From Eumeta japonica (lineage: Eukaryota > Arthropoda > Insecta > Lepidoptera > Psychidae): a stretch of 64,000 nucleotides of DNA. Shown one piece after another: positions 47,950-60,736 of the stretch. The notes under the pieces are model-generated. The model was not told the DNA's origin, did no database searches, and worked only from the letters and a program-made list of their open reading frames with translations. The DNA lies in contig BGZK01002080.1 of assembly GCA_005406025.1 (NCBI GenBank), positions 16,859 to 80,858 on the forward strand. The letters are read 5' to 3'. The position numbers and the translations under genes were made by a program. How positions within the stretch are numbered: the first letter of the stretch is position 1; every line of letters starts with the position of its first letter.

Positions 47950-49150
47950 AAACAAAAAAATGTCAAAAAAGTGTTTTTCGGTAATAATTTTTAAATTTTT
48001 ATAAAATCAGTATTTAAAATAAAATCTATTTTGCACTTAAAAATGTATGTCGAACATTAAATTCGCCTTAATATTGATTAAATTGGCCAAAAACTATCGT
48101 AGCAAAAGTTAAAAAAAAACTCAATGTAATCAATTAAATATATATTAAATAAATATTTCTTGATCTAACGGTTTTTTTTTAATCTAAGTGCTTTAAAGTT
48201 TCTATAAGGTTGAACTCATTACACCCGGTGTTTATTGGGAAATCTCAAAAATAAAAAACAGATTAAAAAAAAAACCTTTTCAGAAAACGACGTCTTAGAA
48301 ATAACTTTTAGACTAGTATACCGATCGTCACCAAATTCAATCAGCTCTTTTCCCCAAACCGTTGCATCAATCGATGCAACAATGCAACAAATTGATACAA
48401 CAATTTGTAAGTTGCATAAAATCGTTTTATTTGCTATATTTCTTACAATTTTTTTAAACAAGTTTACCTTTATAATTTCAAAGTCAACTCTTCTATTTAA
48501 AAACAACTTTGAGCGTTGCAATTTGCATCAAAATTGGTTAGTTCGTACGAAAGATATCGTTGATGAAAAATTTAAAAAAACATATTTTTTCTAAATGACT
48601 TGTAAAATTCTTGATAGGTTTTGAACTTTTTCAAACACCTTTTTCCTTTCTAAAAAACTACGTGTAATGCCGTAATACTGATTAAAATTGACAACGCATT
48701 TTTTTAACTTTTTAATTGCATACTACCGTAATTTAAAAAATTAAAAAAGTGTTTTATAAATAAATTTAGGTTTGATTCTTAATTTTGATTCCATTCATTT
48801 CGAAATAAAGTTTAGGTAGAACTCGAAGAATTCGAAACGTATTGTACTATATTTTTGACCCCGGGGAGCTCGAGTAAGCATTAAAATTTATTTCTATTTG
48901 CATTTTTGAATGCTTTGAGCTCGAAGTAGAGATAAGTAGACAATTTTAGAGATGGCCTGCAAGGTTAACTATCTTTCGAAGTTTTGAGCCCGAAAAACCC
49001 AAAAACTTACAGGAAACTATATTTATGAACTCAAACGCTCAAAAACACATCGACATAGTATTATAATAGAGAGAAAAGATAGGGATAACCGGCAGAGTCA
49101 ACCATTTTTCAGATTTTCTTTTATAATTAAGGAATATTCTAAAATAGTCG
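47950..49150 (-). repeat. Degenerate internally periodic repeat, copy 3 (inverted)
   Basis: The reverse complement matches 6125-6850 and the flank at 11691-12280: ATAGTTAACCTTGCA, CAAAGCATTCAAAAATG, CCAATTTTGATGCAAATTGC and GAATTTGGTGACGATCGGTA. Open frames on both strands at 48219-48594 are low-complexity. Confidence 0.55.
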
Positions 49151-49529
49151 TTTGCGGGTATATATATATATAAGAATTCAAGTGTTGTTACTTAATTTTC
49201 TTTTGGTAATCGGTAGGCATTCTTAAGTGCGGATAGTTCTAAATATTATAGTGGTCCTGTAGTGTTTTGTGCCACAGTATTGTTGAATATATTGCATTAC
49301 TTCTATATTTTTTAGTGTTTATTTTTCTTTTCCTTTTAAATCTCAAACCTCGATACTGGCAGATAGTAACCAAGTGTATGACCAGAGTTAAGTCAACACA
49401 ATTAAGTTAATACCACACTATATTTTATGGAAAGCGAAAACAAATCAATATGTCCAACCGAAACGAGTATGAAATTCTACTACTCTCTCTAAAAAATTCT
49501 TATAATAAAATGACTAGTCAAGGAAACCA

Positions 49530-49850
49530 GACAAGAGTTGTGGTGCTCAGTGGTAAAGAATGTTGTGTTGGAATTAGATTGATCAGGCTCGATCTCGACC
49601 ACGGGCGAACTTATCAACGAATTCTTAACTTAATAAGTTCAAAGCATCCGAGAGCGTGTAAGCCACCGATGCAGGACGTGCACTCTCGCGATGACGGCCG
49701 GTAGCGGCCCCCCCCTTTCCTAGCCGGTCCGGGCCTCCGGGTTGATCCTCAACCGAGCATGCCTCAGCAGTGGGGTGATAACATCTGACACGAGCATACG
49801 TAATCGGAAATTTATCGTGACATGTAGGCCCGTAAGTCACAGTATCTTTA
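49530..49850 (+). repeat. tRNA-derived SINE (plus strand)
   Basis: The head has TGGTGCTCAGTGGTAAAGA (A box, 49541-49559) and GGCTCGATCTCGACC (B box, 49586-49600), the right spacing for an internal Pol III promoter. The body has ATGCAGGACGTGCACTCTCG and a run of C at 49708-49715, then CCTAGCCGGTCCGGGCC. The minus-strand open frame at 49625-49840 lies in the body. Its body differs from the SINE at 36.1-36.4 kb, so these are two families. Confidence 0.7.
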
Positions 49851-49854
49851 ATGG

Positions 49855-51710
49855 ATTGACGTCGTTTATGACATTTTAGTCATTATTATCATTGTAGTCA
49901 ATCTCATTTAATCAGTCTTAGTCAATTTTGACGTATGTTTTATGTTATAGTCAATGTGGTGCTACTGTGTCGTTTGTATTTTCTCGTAAAGGATAGACAT
50001 TTATTAAAACCTAAATTAAAAATCACAAGTTTGGTACTAAACGTACACCGTCGTTAAAATGATTTCCATTTACAAACGGTGGCCACATGCAGTCGAATTC
50101 CGTGATACATGTTTGATTATTGGCTTCAGATTGCGTATTAATAATATTGGTTAGCACAAACATTAAATAAGCGCCCAGTTTATAATCTGTTGTAGTTTCA
50201 AAATTGTGTTGTATAATTTGTTCTCAGCCGTAACTTAAATATAAATATTATTGCGCGAGCGACGGCAGCCCTATCCGAAATCCCACCCTTTTGTCGTCCT
50301 CCCGTCGTTTACGCTCGCTCTTTGTTTTCGCGTCGATTCAGCGACCTTTTCCGCTCATTCGAATTCATTTATTTTGTTCCAAGAATAAAGAATCTAATGA
50401 GAGATCGTTTTGTAGCAAAATGTCGTCAAAACACGGGATATTAAGCGTGGAAATAATTGGGTGACGATGTTTTAGGTAATTAAATATTTTTACTTCGGAA
50501 AAAGTCATTTCACGATTTTATTATAAGGAAAAAGATCGCTTTGGCCGTCTCATAAAATAATAAATTTACTTTACTTAATTGATGTAAATCTGTTATTAAA
50601 ACAGGTAAGAAGAAAAAGTAACAACCATCTTAGGAACCTTTTCGAACAGCAGTTCGATTTAGTGATGTCACCTCTCCGTGCTATGATCTATTCGATTGTC
50701 TAGAAAAAGGCGTGCCTAATTTAATTTTAAAATATTTTAAATAAGTGACTCCTATTACAATAGTCCGCCATTTTGCGCTTCTCTTCCAAGAGCGTTCACT
50801 GACGTGTACAACGAAGAGTTGAGCGATTAACATTTTGATCATGGAATGAGACTTTCAACAATTGTCTTCGAACGATCAAAAGCCATATTTTGTTCAACAA
50901 AAACAATAGACACTTAATAAGAATAAACATATTCGAGTATATTCAAACCTGATCGATTTTACATTGCCATTAAATATTGGTATCGTCTGAGTATCGTCTA
51001 TTGTCGACATTTGTGAAGACTCGAGTGGAAAGTAACGGAACATCCGACTCCGGAGACAGTGGATAAATTATATCCAACACAAAATTTACAATTTTATTTC
51101 AGAATTTTGTTCTTCTATTTTAATCTAGGAAGACTGATGCGTATTTGAAGGTTTTTATTTGAATGGAAATTCTCTATCAGTCAGTAAGCACATTTTCCTT
51201 GTTGGTTTTAATACAAGAAGTTTTAACGCAAGACAGATAAGATCTTCCAGTTCACATAGATATCAAATGCAAAGAACTTTGAAGACATGAAAATAAAAAA
51301 AAAATTTAATGTTAATTACGGAATTTCTTTAACTTTTCAATATCCAACAAAAAAATATAATATTGACAAATACTATGTGATCCGCATAAATACTTCCCGT
51401 CGATAGTGATCAGTTACGTAATATAATAAAATTAATATAAATAAAAGTAAATGTTTATTAATTTTAAATATTTTATTTTAAAAATAGTAACAACATTTGG
51501 TTTATATTAATATTATAAACAATATTATACACAGTACGCCGACAACCAAGTAATTCTTACGTCTTTGGGCTGCAGAAGATGGTAAAGAAATGATTCTGTT
51601 AAGAAAAGGGGTATCAAAGTAAATCATCAAATATCAAGTATCAAAGTAAGACTAAGGTATTTGAAAGGGGCGAAAGTCTGACTGAATGCGATATACTATA
51701 AAAGGTGAGA
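49855..51710. other. Unassigned stretch with GC island
   Basis: The island at 50250-50360 (GCGCGAGCGACGGCAGCC, CTCCCGTCGTTTACGCTCGC) is followed by AT-rich DNA containing homeodomain-type TAATTA-like motifs. No gene was recognised. Confidence 0.4.
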
Positions 51711-52410
51711 AAGTCGAATAAGTAAGTGAACAAGTTTTTATGCTTGGCTAGTTTGTTTACAAATGATGTCAGTAAACATGACAGAAATATCGAAAGGAGA
51801 GTGAATGCGAGATATAAAGCTAATGGGGCCTTGCTCGTTATTATGAATAGTTAAAGCGTCTCACAACAAGCGCGCTTGGCTATCCATAAGGAGGTCCTAA
51901 TCCCTACGCTTATGTATGGTAGTGAAGGTTGTGTATGGCGAAAGAAAAATGAAAGTAGGAAAAATGCAATAGAGATACCATCGCTGCGTAGTATGTGTGG
52001 AGTGTCTCGGAAAGATAGAAGTAGAATAGTGATGTTAGAGAGCGGTGTCGTTTGAAGGAAGACATAGTGACAGGAATAAAAAGAGTTATGTGACGGTGGT
52101 TTGGCCATCTGGAAAGGATGAATGAAAGTAAAACAATAAAACAAATCTATAGAGCGGATGTGTGTGGTGGGAAGGCGGGCAAGGCTCGCCGTAGAAAATC
52201 CTATGCAGATCATATTGATGGCATATTAAAAAGGGCCAAATTTTACGCACCCGAAAGCAACGAACTTGCATGAAAAGTTTGATAGATGTTAGGGAGGCAA
52301 GAGAGATATGCAAAGATCGTATCATGTGAAAATCTATTGTCTTTGTTTACCCTTCTAGGAAATAAGCGTTGATTCGTTTTATTATTTATTATTATTTTAT
52401 TATTATACAC
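51710..52410 (+). pseudogene. RTE-type LINE, C-terminal end and 3' tail
   Basis: Plus-strand frames give DRNIERRVNARYKANGALL, then ARLAIHKEVLIPTLMYGSEG, RRKNES-like, then SLRSMCGVSRKDRSR. This is the characteristic end of lepidopteran RTE-group ORF2, in the region after the reverse transcriptase. A frame change follows near 52030. Later LAIWKG and AVENPMQIILMAY-like fragments match the remainder, with shifts. The segment ends in a TTA-rich tail at 52375-52407, as RTE elements commonly do. The minus-strand open frames at 51851-52325 are its complement. It is 5'-truncated and inactive. Confidence 0.75.
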
Positions 52411-53026
52411 AGTATTGAAGACCAATTTTAATTTTTTTATATAGGTTTTTTATATTTGGATACATCTTACCGACAAAAAACACCTTAGAGAAATAATACA
52501 TAAAGATGTAAACAGATGGCTTTAAATAAACTTTGCAAAATGTTAATATTAAAATAGCAATTGTTTAATGGAAATAAACCAAAATTTATTTGAAATTATT
52601 GTTATTTATTAGAGGGAAAAATAATCTTTAAAATCGCACATCAAACATTAAGTTTGATAATGTATCAAGGGAGATATTTCATACCAACATATAACACCTT
52701 AGAGAAATAATATATAATGATTTAAAATCACTTATAATTTACTAATATGAGAAGGTTTAAATAAAAATATATTATTTTAAATGATCTTGACAAATTATCT
52801 TGTCAAGAAAAACAAATGATAGCAGTATTTGAAGCACATGGTGTGCCAGCGCCGGTCGATCGGTCAGCAAATTTAATTTATTGGTCGAATAATGTCTTCC
52901 GCTCGCACCGCAGCGCCCTGTACGCGCCCACCGCGTCTTTTATAGTGCTGTATTAGTTCAACCAGGAGGTTGCATGCTCCACGTGCTTTGGTTGTCGTTT
53001 AGTTATTTATTCATAATAAAGAATGC

Positions 53027-53065
53027 AAAGAATGTTCTAATCTTGATAAGATTAGAACATTCTTT
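53027..53065. repeat. Perfect 18-bp inverted repeat, 3-nt loop
   Basis: AAAGAATGTTCTAATCTT, then GAT, then the exact reverse complement. Confidence 0.9.
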
Positions 53066-54657
53066 ATGGTATTTAAGCCCCAGTGTCGATATTTCATATT
53101 TGAGGATTATAATTTACCGTCTTAAAATTATTTAAATTTTGTTTCGGATAACTCTATGAACTAGTTGAAAAATTAAAAATAACTTTGAATGGCTCAAAAA
53201 TGATTAATACTTATATTTCCGCAAACATATTCATAGAATATCATCGCCTCAGTATTATCAATATAAATGTTATAAAATTTCCAAAAAATGAATTCAAATA
53301 ACTCTCATTGTGCTTAAAATGTGCACGAGTAAATCGGCCCGATTTTGACGCGCCTGTTTCATCACTCATATTTCATCACTCATATTTTTTTGGTACGGGT
53401 CTCATCTCATCCGCATCATTTCAGAAACGTGAACACTCAACCTCATCCAATTACAAACCTATCGTAAAATTAGACAGATCCCAATTTTGCTAAACATCTA
53501 ATAGAAGCCGGTCATAAGCTCAATAACGATCACAATTTCGATGTTCTGCATGTGTGTGAGAAGGGGTTACTTTGATATTTTGGGATTTTCGAAATTCTAA
53601 AACATGAATATAATAATAATATATCAATGACCAAATTAACATTTATAAATCACCATTATTGGACGCTTGCCTGTAATTATTTGGGTAATGGTTGGTGATG
53701 GTTATTCTGTGGCAAATGATAGGCATGTCTATTGGTGGTGGTCTGTAGTTTCTGGTAAGGATGCTTTCGTCACTCTTTGACGCATTACATGATAGCATTT
53801 TGCTTAATGAAGTCGTGTCTGCATTTGACCCCCTAGTGGATGTGACTGTCTGCATTTTAATGAGGATAAGCAATTATACGTACGCAAAAATTAACAATAT
53901 AACGATTAGTGGACTAAGATAACTAAAAAATTAACACTTGCTCAGGTGTTCGATATCTGTCAATCCTCTCGAATCAATATTCAATTCTTTGGATAGAGAT
54001 TCGTAATGGAGGGGCAGATTCAAGGGTCAGTGGTGGGTTGCATGGTGTATGATAATACACGTTGAGGGCAAGCGTTTAAGCCCTCCATGTCGGTGTGGAT
54101 CGGAATGACGAGAGTAATTATTTTTCATTTTTAACAAAAAACCTTTTTTGAGACTGAAATATTAAACTTAAATACCTAAGGTCATGAGTTTTTTTGTGTA
54201 ATTATAAAGTATGAATATTTTTGCAGTACATTTTATTCCCTTATTTTAAACTGTATAGGCAGCGCGCACCGATAAATCAAACCAGACGTCTAGTTTTTTC
54301 TGACTTTAATTGCTGTTATTGTAAATTCTTATTGAAAACGCACATTTCTTAGAATAAAAATGGCATAGCGCTTAAGAATCAAAATGATATATCTTCGTAT
54401 TAATGACAGAATTTTCGCAATTAGATTTGTTTTTCCAGAGATTGTTTTCTTATAGAATTGTAATATTACTACAGATAAACGAAAACGGAATATTTTTCTT
54501 TTTATTTTAAAACAAATAACAACAGATTGAACGACAGATTTCCATAACATATGAATTATGGAAAAACCACAACAAATTGTCATTTATACACACTTACGCG
54601 TACACGCTCACGCCTACGCACATGTAGTCATATATACATATAAACACACCAACATAC

Positions 54658-54658
<1 letters not shown>

Positions 54659-54694
<36 letters not shown>

Positions 54695-54704
54695 GCACGC
54701 ACGC
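54659..54704. repeat. (AC)n / (GCAC)n microsatellite
   Basis: An AC run turns into GCAC units. The open frame through it (54558-54866) is due to the repeat. Confidence 0.95.
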
Positions 54705-56069
54705 ATACGCACGAATTGCATAAAAACAAATGAATATGATATAATAAAGATTACTAAAGACATAGAAAATAATGTTTATTTTTTTATTATACGGTGTGTT
54801 GAAATCAAATATAGTTTATCATTTGCACAACTTCATGTTCTTACAGTACAGATATTTTCATTATGATTGGGAAAAATATTCTTATATTACAAAAGAACGT
54901 ACCAACACACAGATAGATAGAAAACAAATAGTTATTTGCACAATCACATGTTTTACTGCACCTTGATTTTCATCAAAATCGATCAAACTGTCCTTTTTGT
55001 AATAAATATTATTGTATATATCAAAATAATATATATTTACTTATTACACACTAGCGCCATCTCAATAGAGTTGTGTAAACTGAACTTGTATACCGTGTAT
55101 ACCTCAGCATTGTCTATGTACATAAAAAAAATAAAATAATGAATAGTTAGTCTATGTACAACAGTCGCCGTTGTTTTATTACTTTTGTTATAAAAAATTA
55201 AACAAATGGGCAAACGAAGACTAGCGTATGATTTGCGCCATCAAATTTTTTGAATCTACACTATTATTTATCAAAATTAGTTAAACCGTTTTTAAGTTAT
55301 AAAAGAACATCCAAACAAACAGGCAGACAAACAGTAGCCTCTGGTTTTAGCAAACACAAATTCTTACTGCATCTCCAATTTTCATTAGGTTTAGTCAGAC
55401 CGTTCTTTAGTTATTAAAAAACAGACAGACAGAAATTAACGTATCGTTTGCGCAATCACATGTTTTTTTTAACGCGATCGGCCAAACCGTTGTTCATTTA
55501 TAAAAGGACATACAAACAGACAAACATGTATTTTAAAAATGGCGTAATTGAGGTCAGCAAGTCATAAAACGTACATTAATCATAAACTAAAAAAAAATGT
55601 ATGTACAAACGTCGCTACAAATTTATATAGCAGTATAAATATATATATTGTCTTACTACTAAACAATATAAATAACGATTTCTTTGTTTAACTTTTTTCA
55701 ATTATGTAACAAAAAACTAATCTTCCTTTGTGTTCCTTTTGTATGATATAGAATTTTTTTGCACTTGACTCCTAGTGCAATTATATACGCAAAGAAGGCA
55801 ATTTTCCTCGAATGTTGATAAGCGAAATGAATGTGGAGCTCCTTGTTCTTAATCTTTTGATCTCTCTACCTCTTACGTTTTTATAGACCTAGGTATATAA
55901 TAATGTTCCAAAATATAGCAGCGGATGATAGAAATGCGTTTTATGTTATTGTGTCTGGTTTGAATTTCTGTTTTTATGTATTAATTTTGGGAATCTACTT
56001 ACAGAGTTCTCTACGTTTGTTATTTGTTTAGCTTTATTTGTCTTAGATAGTGCATTAGGTATATAAAAC

Positions 56070-56410
56070 ATCGTCGTAACATCTGGAGTACCGTTGACGC
56101 CTTTGGACTGAGGCATTTCAATATGAACTTCGCTCTAGACCGCATCCAACGTGGAGTGTCTCGAATCGTCTACGACACTGGTATTTGGTCAATTTGACCT
56201 ATTAGTTTAGAAAAAAGATACAAAATCTTTGTGCACGATTTTCGCAATTCAATGGGCAATGCTTCTGAAAGTTATTCAACTTTATTCCTACCGCCAAATT
56301 TTGTCATCGTTCTACTAGCCGGAAATAATTTACCAGCGGTATTCCTAATAGCCTACTGTTTAGAAATCTTCAAGAAAACAATCTCTTTTTTTCCAAAAGG
56401 TCAGTAAAGC
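56070..56410 (+). pseudogene. LINE ORF2 C-terminal fragment
   Basis: Plus-strand text FNMNFALDRIQRGVSRIVYD at about 56115-56178 matches the DRIQRRA.RIV block near the C-terminus of CR1/Jockey-like LINEs. Worn text with NNLPAVFPNS and FFPKGQ follows at about 56320-56405 (with a frame change), the usual end. No catalytic part is present. Confidence 0.55.
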
Positions 56411-56569
56411 ATTATTGACTCCTCTGAAGACGCTAATGGTCACAGAATTCGATTAGTACCTAATCTCTGGTAGCTCACAAGCTCGTTTTCCCTTTAAAAA
56501 TCGTATTAAGAAAAGACTGAAGATCTAAGCCATTAGTGGATATCAAGTTTTTTTTATTATATGTTCGAG

Positions 56570-56850
56570 GACAAATAAGCAGGCGAGCCATCACAAATTA
56601 AATGACCACTGCCGCCTATGGACACTTGTAACCCTAGAGGAGTCATCAGTGTCTTGCTGGTTTATTGGAAGAAAATAGGGTATCTAATGCACAGATGATC
56701 GGGATGATAGAAAAGAACAGGGGGAGTAGGTTAACGGAACTCTCATTCATTGGACGAAACGTAACGATGAAACCTGCTACGTTACGTTCATATTCTGTGA
56801 GAATGTGGTATTTAATCGGTTTAGCCAACTCATTTTTGTGCTACAGCCAA
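56570..56850. repeat. Interspersed repeat family D, copy 2 (inverted relative to copies 1 and 3)
   Basis: It includes AGGCGAGCCATC, CACTGCCGCCTATGGACACT, GAGGAGTCATCAGTG, CGGAACTCTCATTCATTGGA and CATATTCTGTGAGAATGTGG, the reverse complement of the text at 23035-23330 and 63540-63800. The two overlapping open frames here are repeat-derived. Confidence 0.65.
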
Positions 56851-56854
56851 AAAT

Positions 56855-58490
56855 TATTGAAAAGACTCTTTGCTCTTCTATTTACGTTTAGTCAATTATT
56901 AGTAGTAGGCATTTTTAACCAAATTGTTCTGCAGAAATTAACATTGTAATGAGAACACAAAAGATTGTATTATGAAAGCAATAATTCAATCACGTGCTAT
57001 AATATTATTAACCCAAAAATGCAGTTTCTCTCGTTAAATTGCAATCTGCTGAAGCGCAGGGCTAGCTTTTAGAGCGACGATTTCTCTATCATATGGGGAT
57101 ACACAAAAGCAAGAGACTGTATACTTGAAATTTAATGCGTGATGTTGTGTAATGAATTTAACTTTAACTAAAAATTTCGTTTCGTGGTTTATTTTCTTTG
57201 ACTTTAACTGACATTATTTTATTATACAGTTTTGTAGGTACTCATCTATTCTAAGAGTGAGAACTACCAATTTGATAAAAGTTTTACTGTGTACTTGGGC
57301 GAAGCCGGGTCTAGTGCCCATAAACCGTCAATTCGGCTCAGTTCACTTTTAAACACATAAATATTCCAATTTTTCACACCATAGGTTACTTGAAGCAAAC
57401 ATTTTAATCAAGAAATGTATAAAGAAGAATTAGACGAAGTCTTTTCTGAGGAATGGCAAATAATAATAGTGCTCATCTCATTGATTTATTTAATAATTTT
57501 TTTTTGCTCAAGATATTAACGTGAACTTTCACTTAGGGCTCTAAACGCTTGTATACTTATTCAGAATGAAATGAAATTCAGAATGAAACTAGTTATAATA
57601 TTCCATGTTTTTCATCAAATAAACTCTGTGTCGAATTTCACTCCGACTGGTGAGTTAGTTTATTTGCACAGGTGCGAAGTTGCGTAATAATATAGTTGTA
57701 TGTAGATCAGGATTCTCAAAGACTTCGCCTTTCCTACTTTATTATTACACGTTAATGTTTTTCAATTTTTCTTCACACATCCTCTTAAGTAATTGATTTA
57801 AATTGAAGTTTAAACATTGGTAATTAATTTTATAATACGTGAGAACATATTAATTTTAAATCTTACCATAAATTCATGCGTAGTAGACGAGCAAAACGAG
57901 TGGTTACATTTTTTTGTGTTACTTTTTATAGAAAACTTCGAAATATGGATACTAAATTAAAAATAATTATTCGTATTCGTGTTTAGATATCTTAGCAATG
58001 ACTATTCTCAAAAAACAATTACATAACTAAATATATTTCTTATTTCATACAGTGGTGGCTCCTATAGGATCGTTAAGTATTAATATGTCGTCATATTAAT
58101 ATTTGGAATTTGAAAGGGGCTTGTTTTTAGTTTTCCTTTTTGTGATATTAAACTACGTATATATATATATATACAATTTGTAATATCATAAAATTAAAAA
58201 ATCAAAATAAACAAAATATTATATTCAGCAGCTCACAATTGGAATATCTGCAACAAAAAACAAGTATAAATATGTACTTTACGAAATACAATTCGAAAGC
58301 CATGACAAGGATTGTTATTGGCTAGTTTATAATATATTCAGGTAATAGATTTATTTAGTATTAATTAGGTATTCCAAACTGTTAACAATATATTATTTTT
58401 TCAATCAGAATCTTTTTGTGCTTACTTGCCTTGTCTAAGTACCTAGTCACAAGTAAAGCTTAAATAGTTTAATCTACTTAATTAGTATTT
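56855..58490. other. Unassigned AT-rich stretch
   Basis: A phrase GGGCGAAGCCGGGTCTAG at 57298-57315 resembles, inverted, the Helitron-end text at 19859-19886 and may be a Helitron 3' terminus without its element. An (AT)n run is at 58159-58173. No gene was recognised. Confidence 0.4.
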
Positions 58491-58494
58491 TTTT

Positions 58495-59900
58495 TATGTT
58501 ACTTGAAAATAAATATTTCAATATTTACTTAATAGCGGGGGAGATTGTGTCAATAGATCTTCTATTGACACAATCTCCCGGAATTGTTCTTCTCGGAGTT
58601 ATTCTTGGCTTTTTTCCCCACACTCCAAAGGAATTTTTGGTTTGCCCAGATATCATTCGAGAATCTTCTGTCATAGCAATGATTCTGTCATAGCTATTCT
58701 TATTTTTTCTTCTTTTCGGGCATTAACTCTTTTATTTTAGTAACTTTACACGTGCTTTAAGCATCTTTTAACTTATCTATCAAGCTGTTTTTCTTTGCAC
58801 TCTGTAGTTGGCCTTTGCAGACAGTTAATCCGGTCATGCTTTTTCCTTTTTAATGTCTACTTTCCTTACTTCGTAATTCCACCATTCATTATCTTTCTTA
58901 TTAACATTTCTTATTAACTCCATATAACTTTTTTCTTCGTTTACCAGTACACATTTCGTTCCCATTCACAATTCATCAAGTTCTAGACTTTAATTCTGTT
59001 TGACTTTACCCAAATTGGTTTTCAGGCCGCATACTCATCTTTTACATTTTGATCCGGAAGCTTACGAATTATTATTCGTTCTAGCTCCATAGTGACGATT
59101 TTTTAAATAGTGTTTAATACGACAGACTACTAAGAAGTGGTCTGTGCCCCGTTGATGCCATGGTACACTCTTATATCCACAAATTTGATTTTTATCCGAT
59201 CGTCCACAATTATAAAGTCAATCATGTTTTTTTTTCGTATCCTCACCGATATGTATATGAGTGTATTTTCCTGTGGGTAAACAACACACAAATTCAACTC
59301 TTAACATAGTAAGAGAAGGCAATCACCATTCTCATTTACTCTTTCATCTCCAAATTTGCCTAATACTTTCTCGTGTCCACCCCGCTATACACTCACCCAG
59401 CCATTAAAATCATCTAACATTACCATTCTTTTGTTTCTTAGACAATTCACTAATATATCTCTCACATTAGTCCTAAACTCTTACTATTCCTCCAGTGGCT
59501 TAGATAAATCTGGGTCGTATACGCTAAAAACATGTCAGTTTAATTTTAACTCGGAGCCAGATTTACACATTCGTAACCGTTTACACATTCAGGTATTCTT
59601 TCTGATAGCATGAAGCCAACACTTTCTTTGACTTTGGTCAACGCTAGACCAATAATTTTTCAAAGGATCCATGTTTGATGGCCCCACCAATACCTTTCCT
59701 TCTGACCTTATTCACTAATAGAATATTCAGTAGCCTGTCATTCATCAGTGCGCAGATAATATCAGGTTTATCATCCGTACCACCACACACATTTAGAGTA
59801 CCAAAGCGGACTACCTTAGTCCGCGTTTCGCCCCTGCGGGGAATTAGGCGTGACTGGGGGCGAACCTCGTTGCGAAGTACCGAGGAGTAGGGAGTCCCCG
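58495..59900 (-). pseudogene. RTE-type LINE fragment: endonuclease and linker
   Basis: On the minus strand, from about 59820 leftwards, are VRFGTLNVCGG (endonuclease start), IICALMNDRLLNILLV, WLGECIAGWTRE (about 59380), CCLPTGKYTHIHI (about 59250-59290) and later YKSVPWHQRGTDHFLVVC (about 59110-59170). The last corresponds to the SDH-type end of the nuclease with the catalytic His context. The linker with VNEEKSYMELI and KDNEWWN lies at about 58880-58960. Many stops are present. This strand is opposite to the RTE 3' end at 51.7-52.4 kb, so they are separate insertions. The palindrome at 58539-58579 marks the left end. Confidence 0.65.
58539..58579. repeat. Perfect 19-bp inverted repeat, 3-nt loop
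   Basis: GGGAGATTGTGTCAATAGA, then TCT, then the exact reverse complement, at the left end of the RTE fragment. Confidence 0.9.
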
Positions 59901-60355
59901 GTACTGAAAGGAGACGGGAGTTTATCGGCCCAACTGAAATATTTTGTGGTATGGCTTAAAAGGTGAGTCATATTTTTCTATTTCTTTGTATTTCTAAAGG
60001 TAAAAAATCAATAAAAGTTATAATCTGGGAAATTAGAAAACTAAATGATACGTTAACAGTTCAAGTTCAAGTTTATCGATTAAAATACATTGGGTAATGT
60101 AAATGAGTTTATCTGTTCAGAAAAAAACCCTTACAACTATTGATTATTTCAATAAAAGTACGAATGAAAAATATTATTAATATTTTGAATTAAAATACTC
60201 TTTTCATTAAGTCTTAATAATGGTATAGTAAATAATTTTACAAGCAATACTCATCTAAAAATCGATTTGCTATTTTATTTTTAATCTATACGTTGACAGT
60301 GACACCTCCTGGTTTTATTGTTAAGCACTATCTGTCATTTCTTCTTATCGAACAG

Positions 60356-60549
60356 GTACTGAGAAAATAATACAACAAATAAATACGCATATGAATGTTC
60401 AAAATGATTTAGTAGATGTTACTGCATATATAACTACAACAAATGAACAGCTAATTCTGAAGCAATTGCTGCACAAAATGATAAATGCGTTTTCCCCAAA
60501 TTACAGAAAGAGAACTAATCCTTATTTCTTTAGGAACATGTTAAGTAAC
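60356..60549 (+). CDS. Candidate internal exon, unidentified protein
   Basis: A 194-base block is open throughout in one frame (two bases, then codons to a codon-complete end). It is preceded by a pyrimidine-rich tract and CAG (60331-60355) and followed by a consensus donor AAC|GTAAGT at 60550. The 64 residues include QQINTHMNVQNDLVDVTAYI, then EQLILKQLLHKMINAF and RTNPYFFRNML. Composition is globular and helical-looking, unlike the surrounding chance frames. I recognise no family. It is not obviously transposon-derived. Upstream exons were not found; an RTE fragment lies immediately upstream (58.5-59.9 kb). Confidence 0.4.
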
Positions 60550-60736
60550 GTAAGTACGGTCCTATTATGGCGAACATGTAAGAAGACATATATTTTTTTT
60601 TTCATAGAAATATGTTATTTATGGGTTAGCAGCAGTCTACTTAAAAAGGTATCAGCTTTAAACACCTCATGGCTATTTGGAGGACGCTTCCAGTCTAGAT
60701 ATGAAAATTGGAAAACTTGTTTTATTTATATTTTAG

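Larger units (their letters stand above)
52411..56065. other. Unassigned stretch; GC island, CA microsatellite, palindrome
   Basis: The GC island at 52850-52960 (CGCACCGCAGCGCCCTGTAC) includes TTTTATAGTGCTG. A perfect hairpin is at 53027-53065 and a CA tract at 54659-54704. At 54900-55560 related phrases recur (ATCAAACTGTCCTTTTTG, TTAAACCGTTTTTAAGTTAT, TCAGACCGTTCTTTAGTTAT, ACAGACAGACAGA), a loose repeat with spacing of about 100-130. No gene was recognised. Confidence 0.4.

Noticed and set aside
51851..52325. Minus-strand open frames of 120 and 79 codons
   Set aside because: They are the complement of the RTE LINE C-terminus.
54558..54866. 102-codon His/Thr-rich frame
   Set aside because: It is created by the CA microsatellite.
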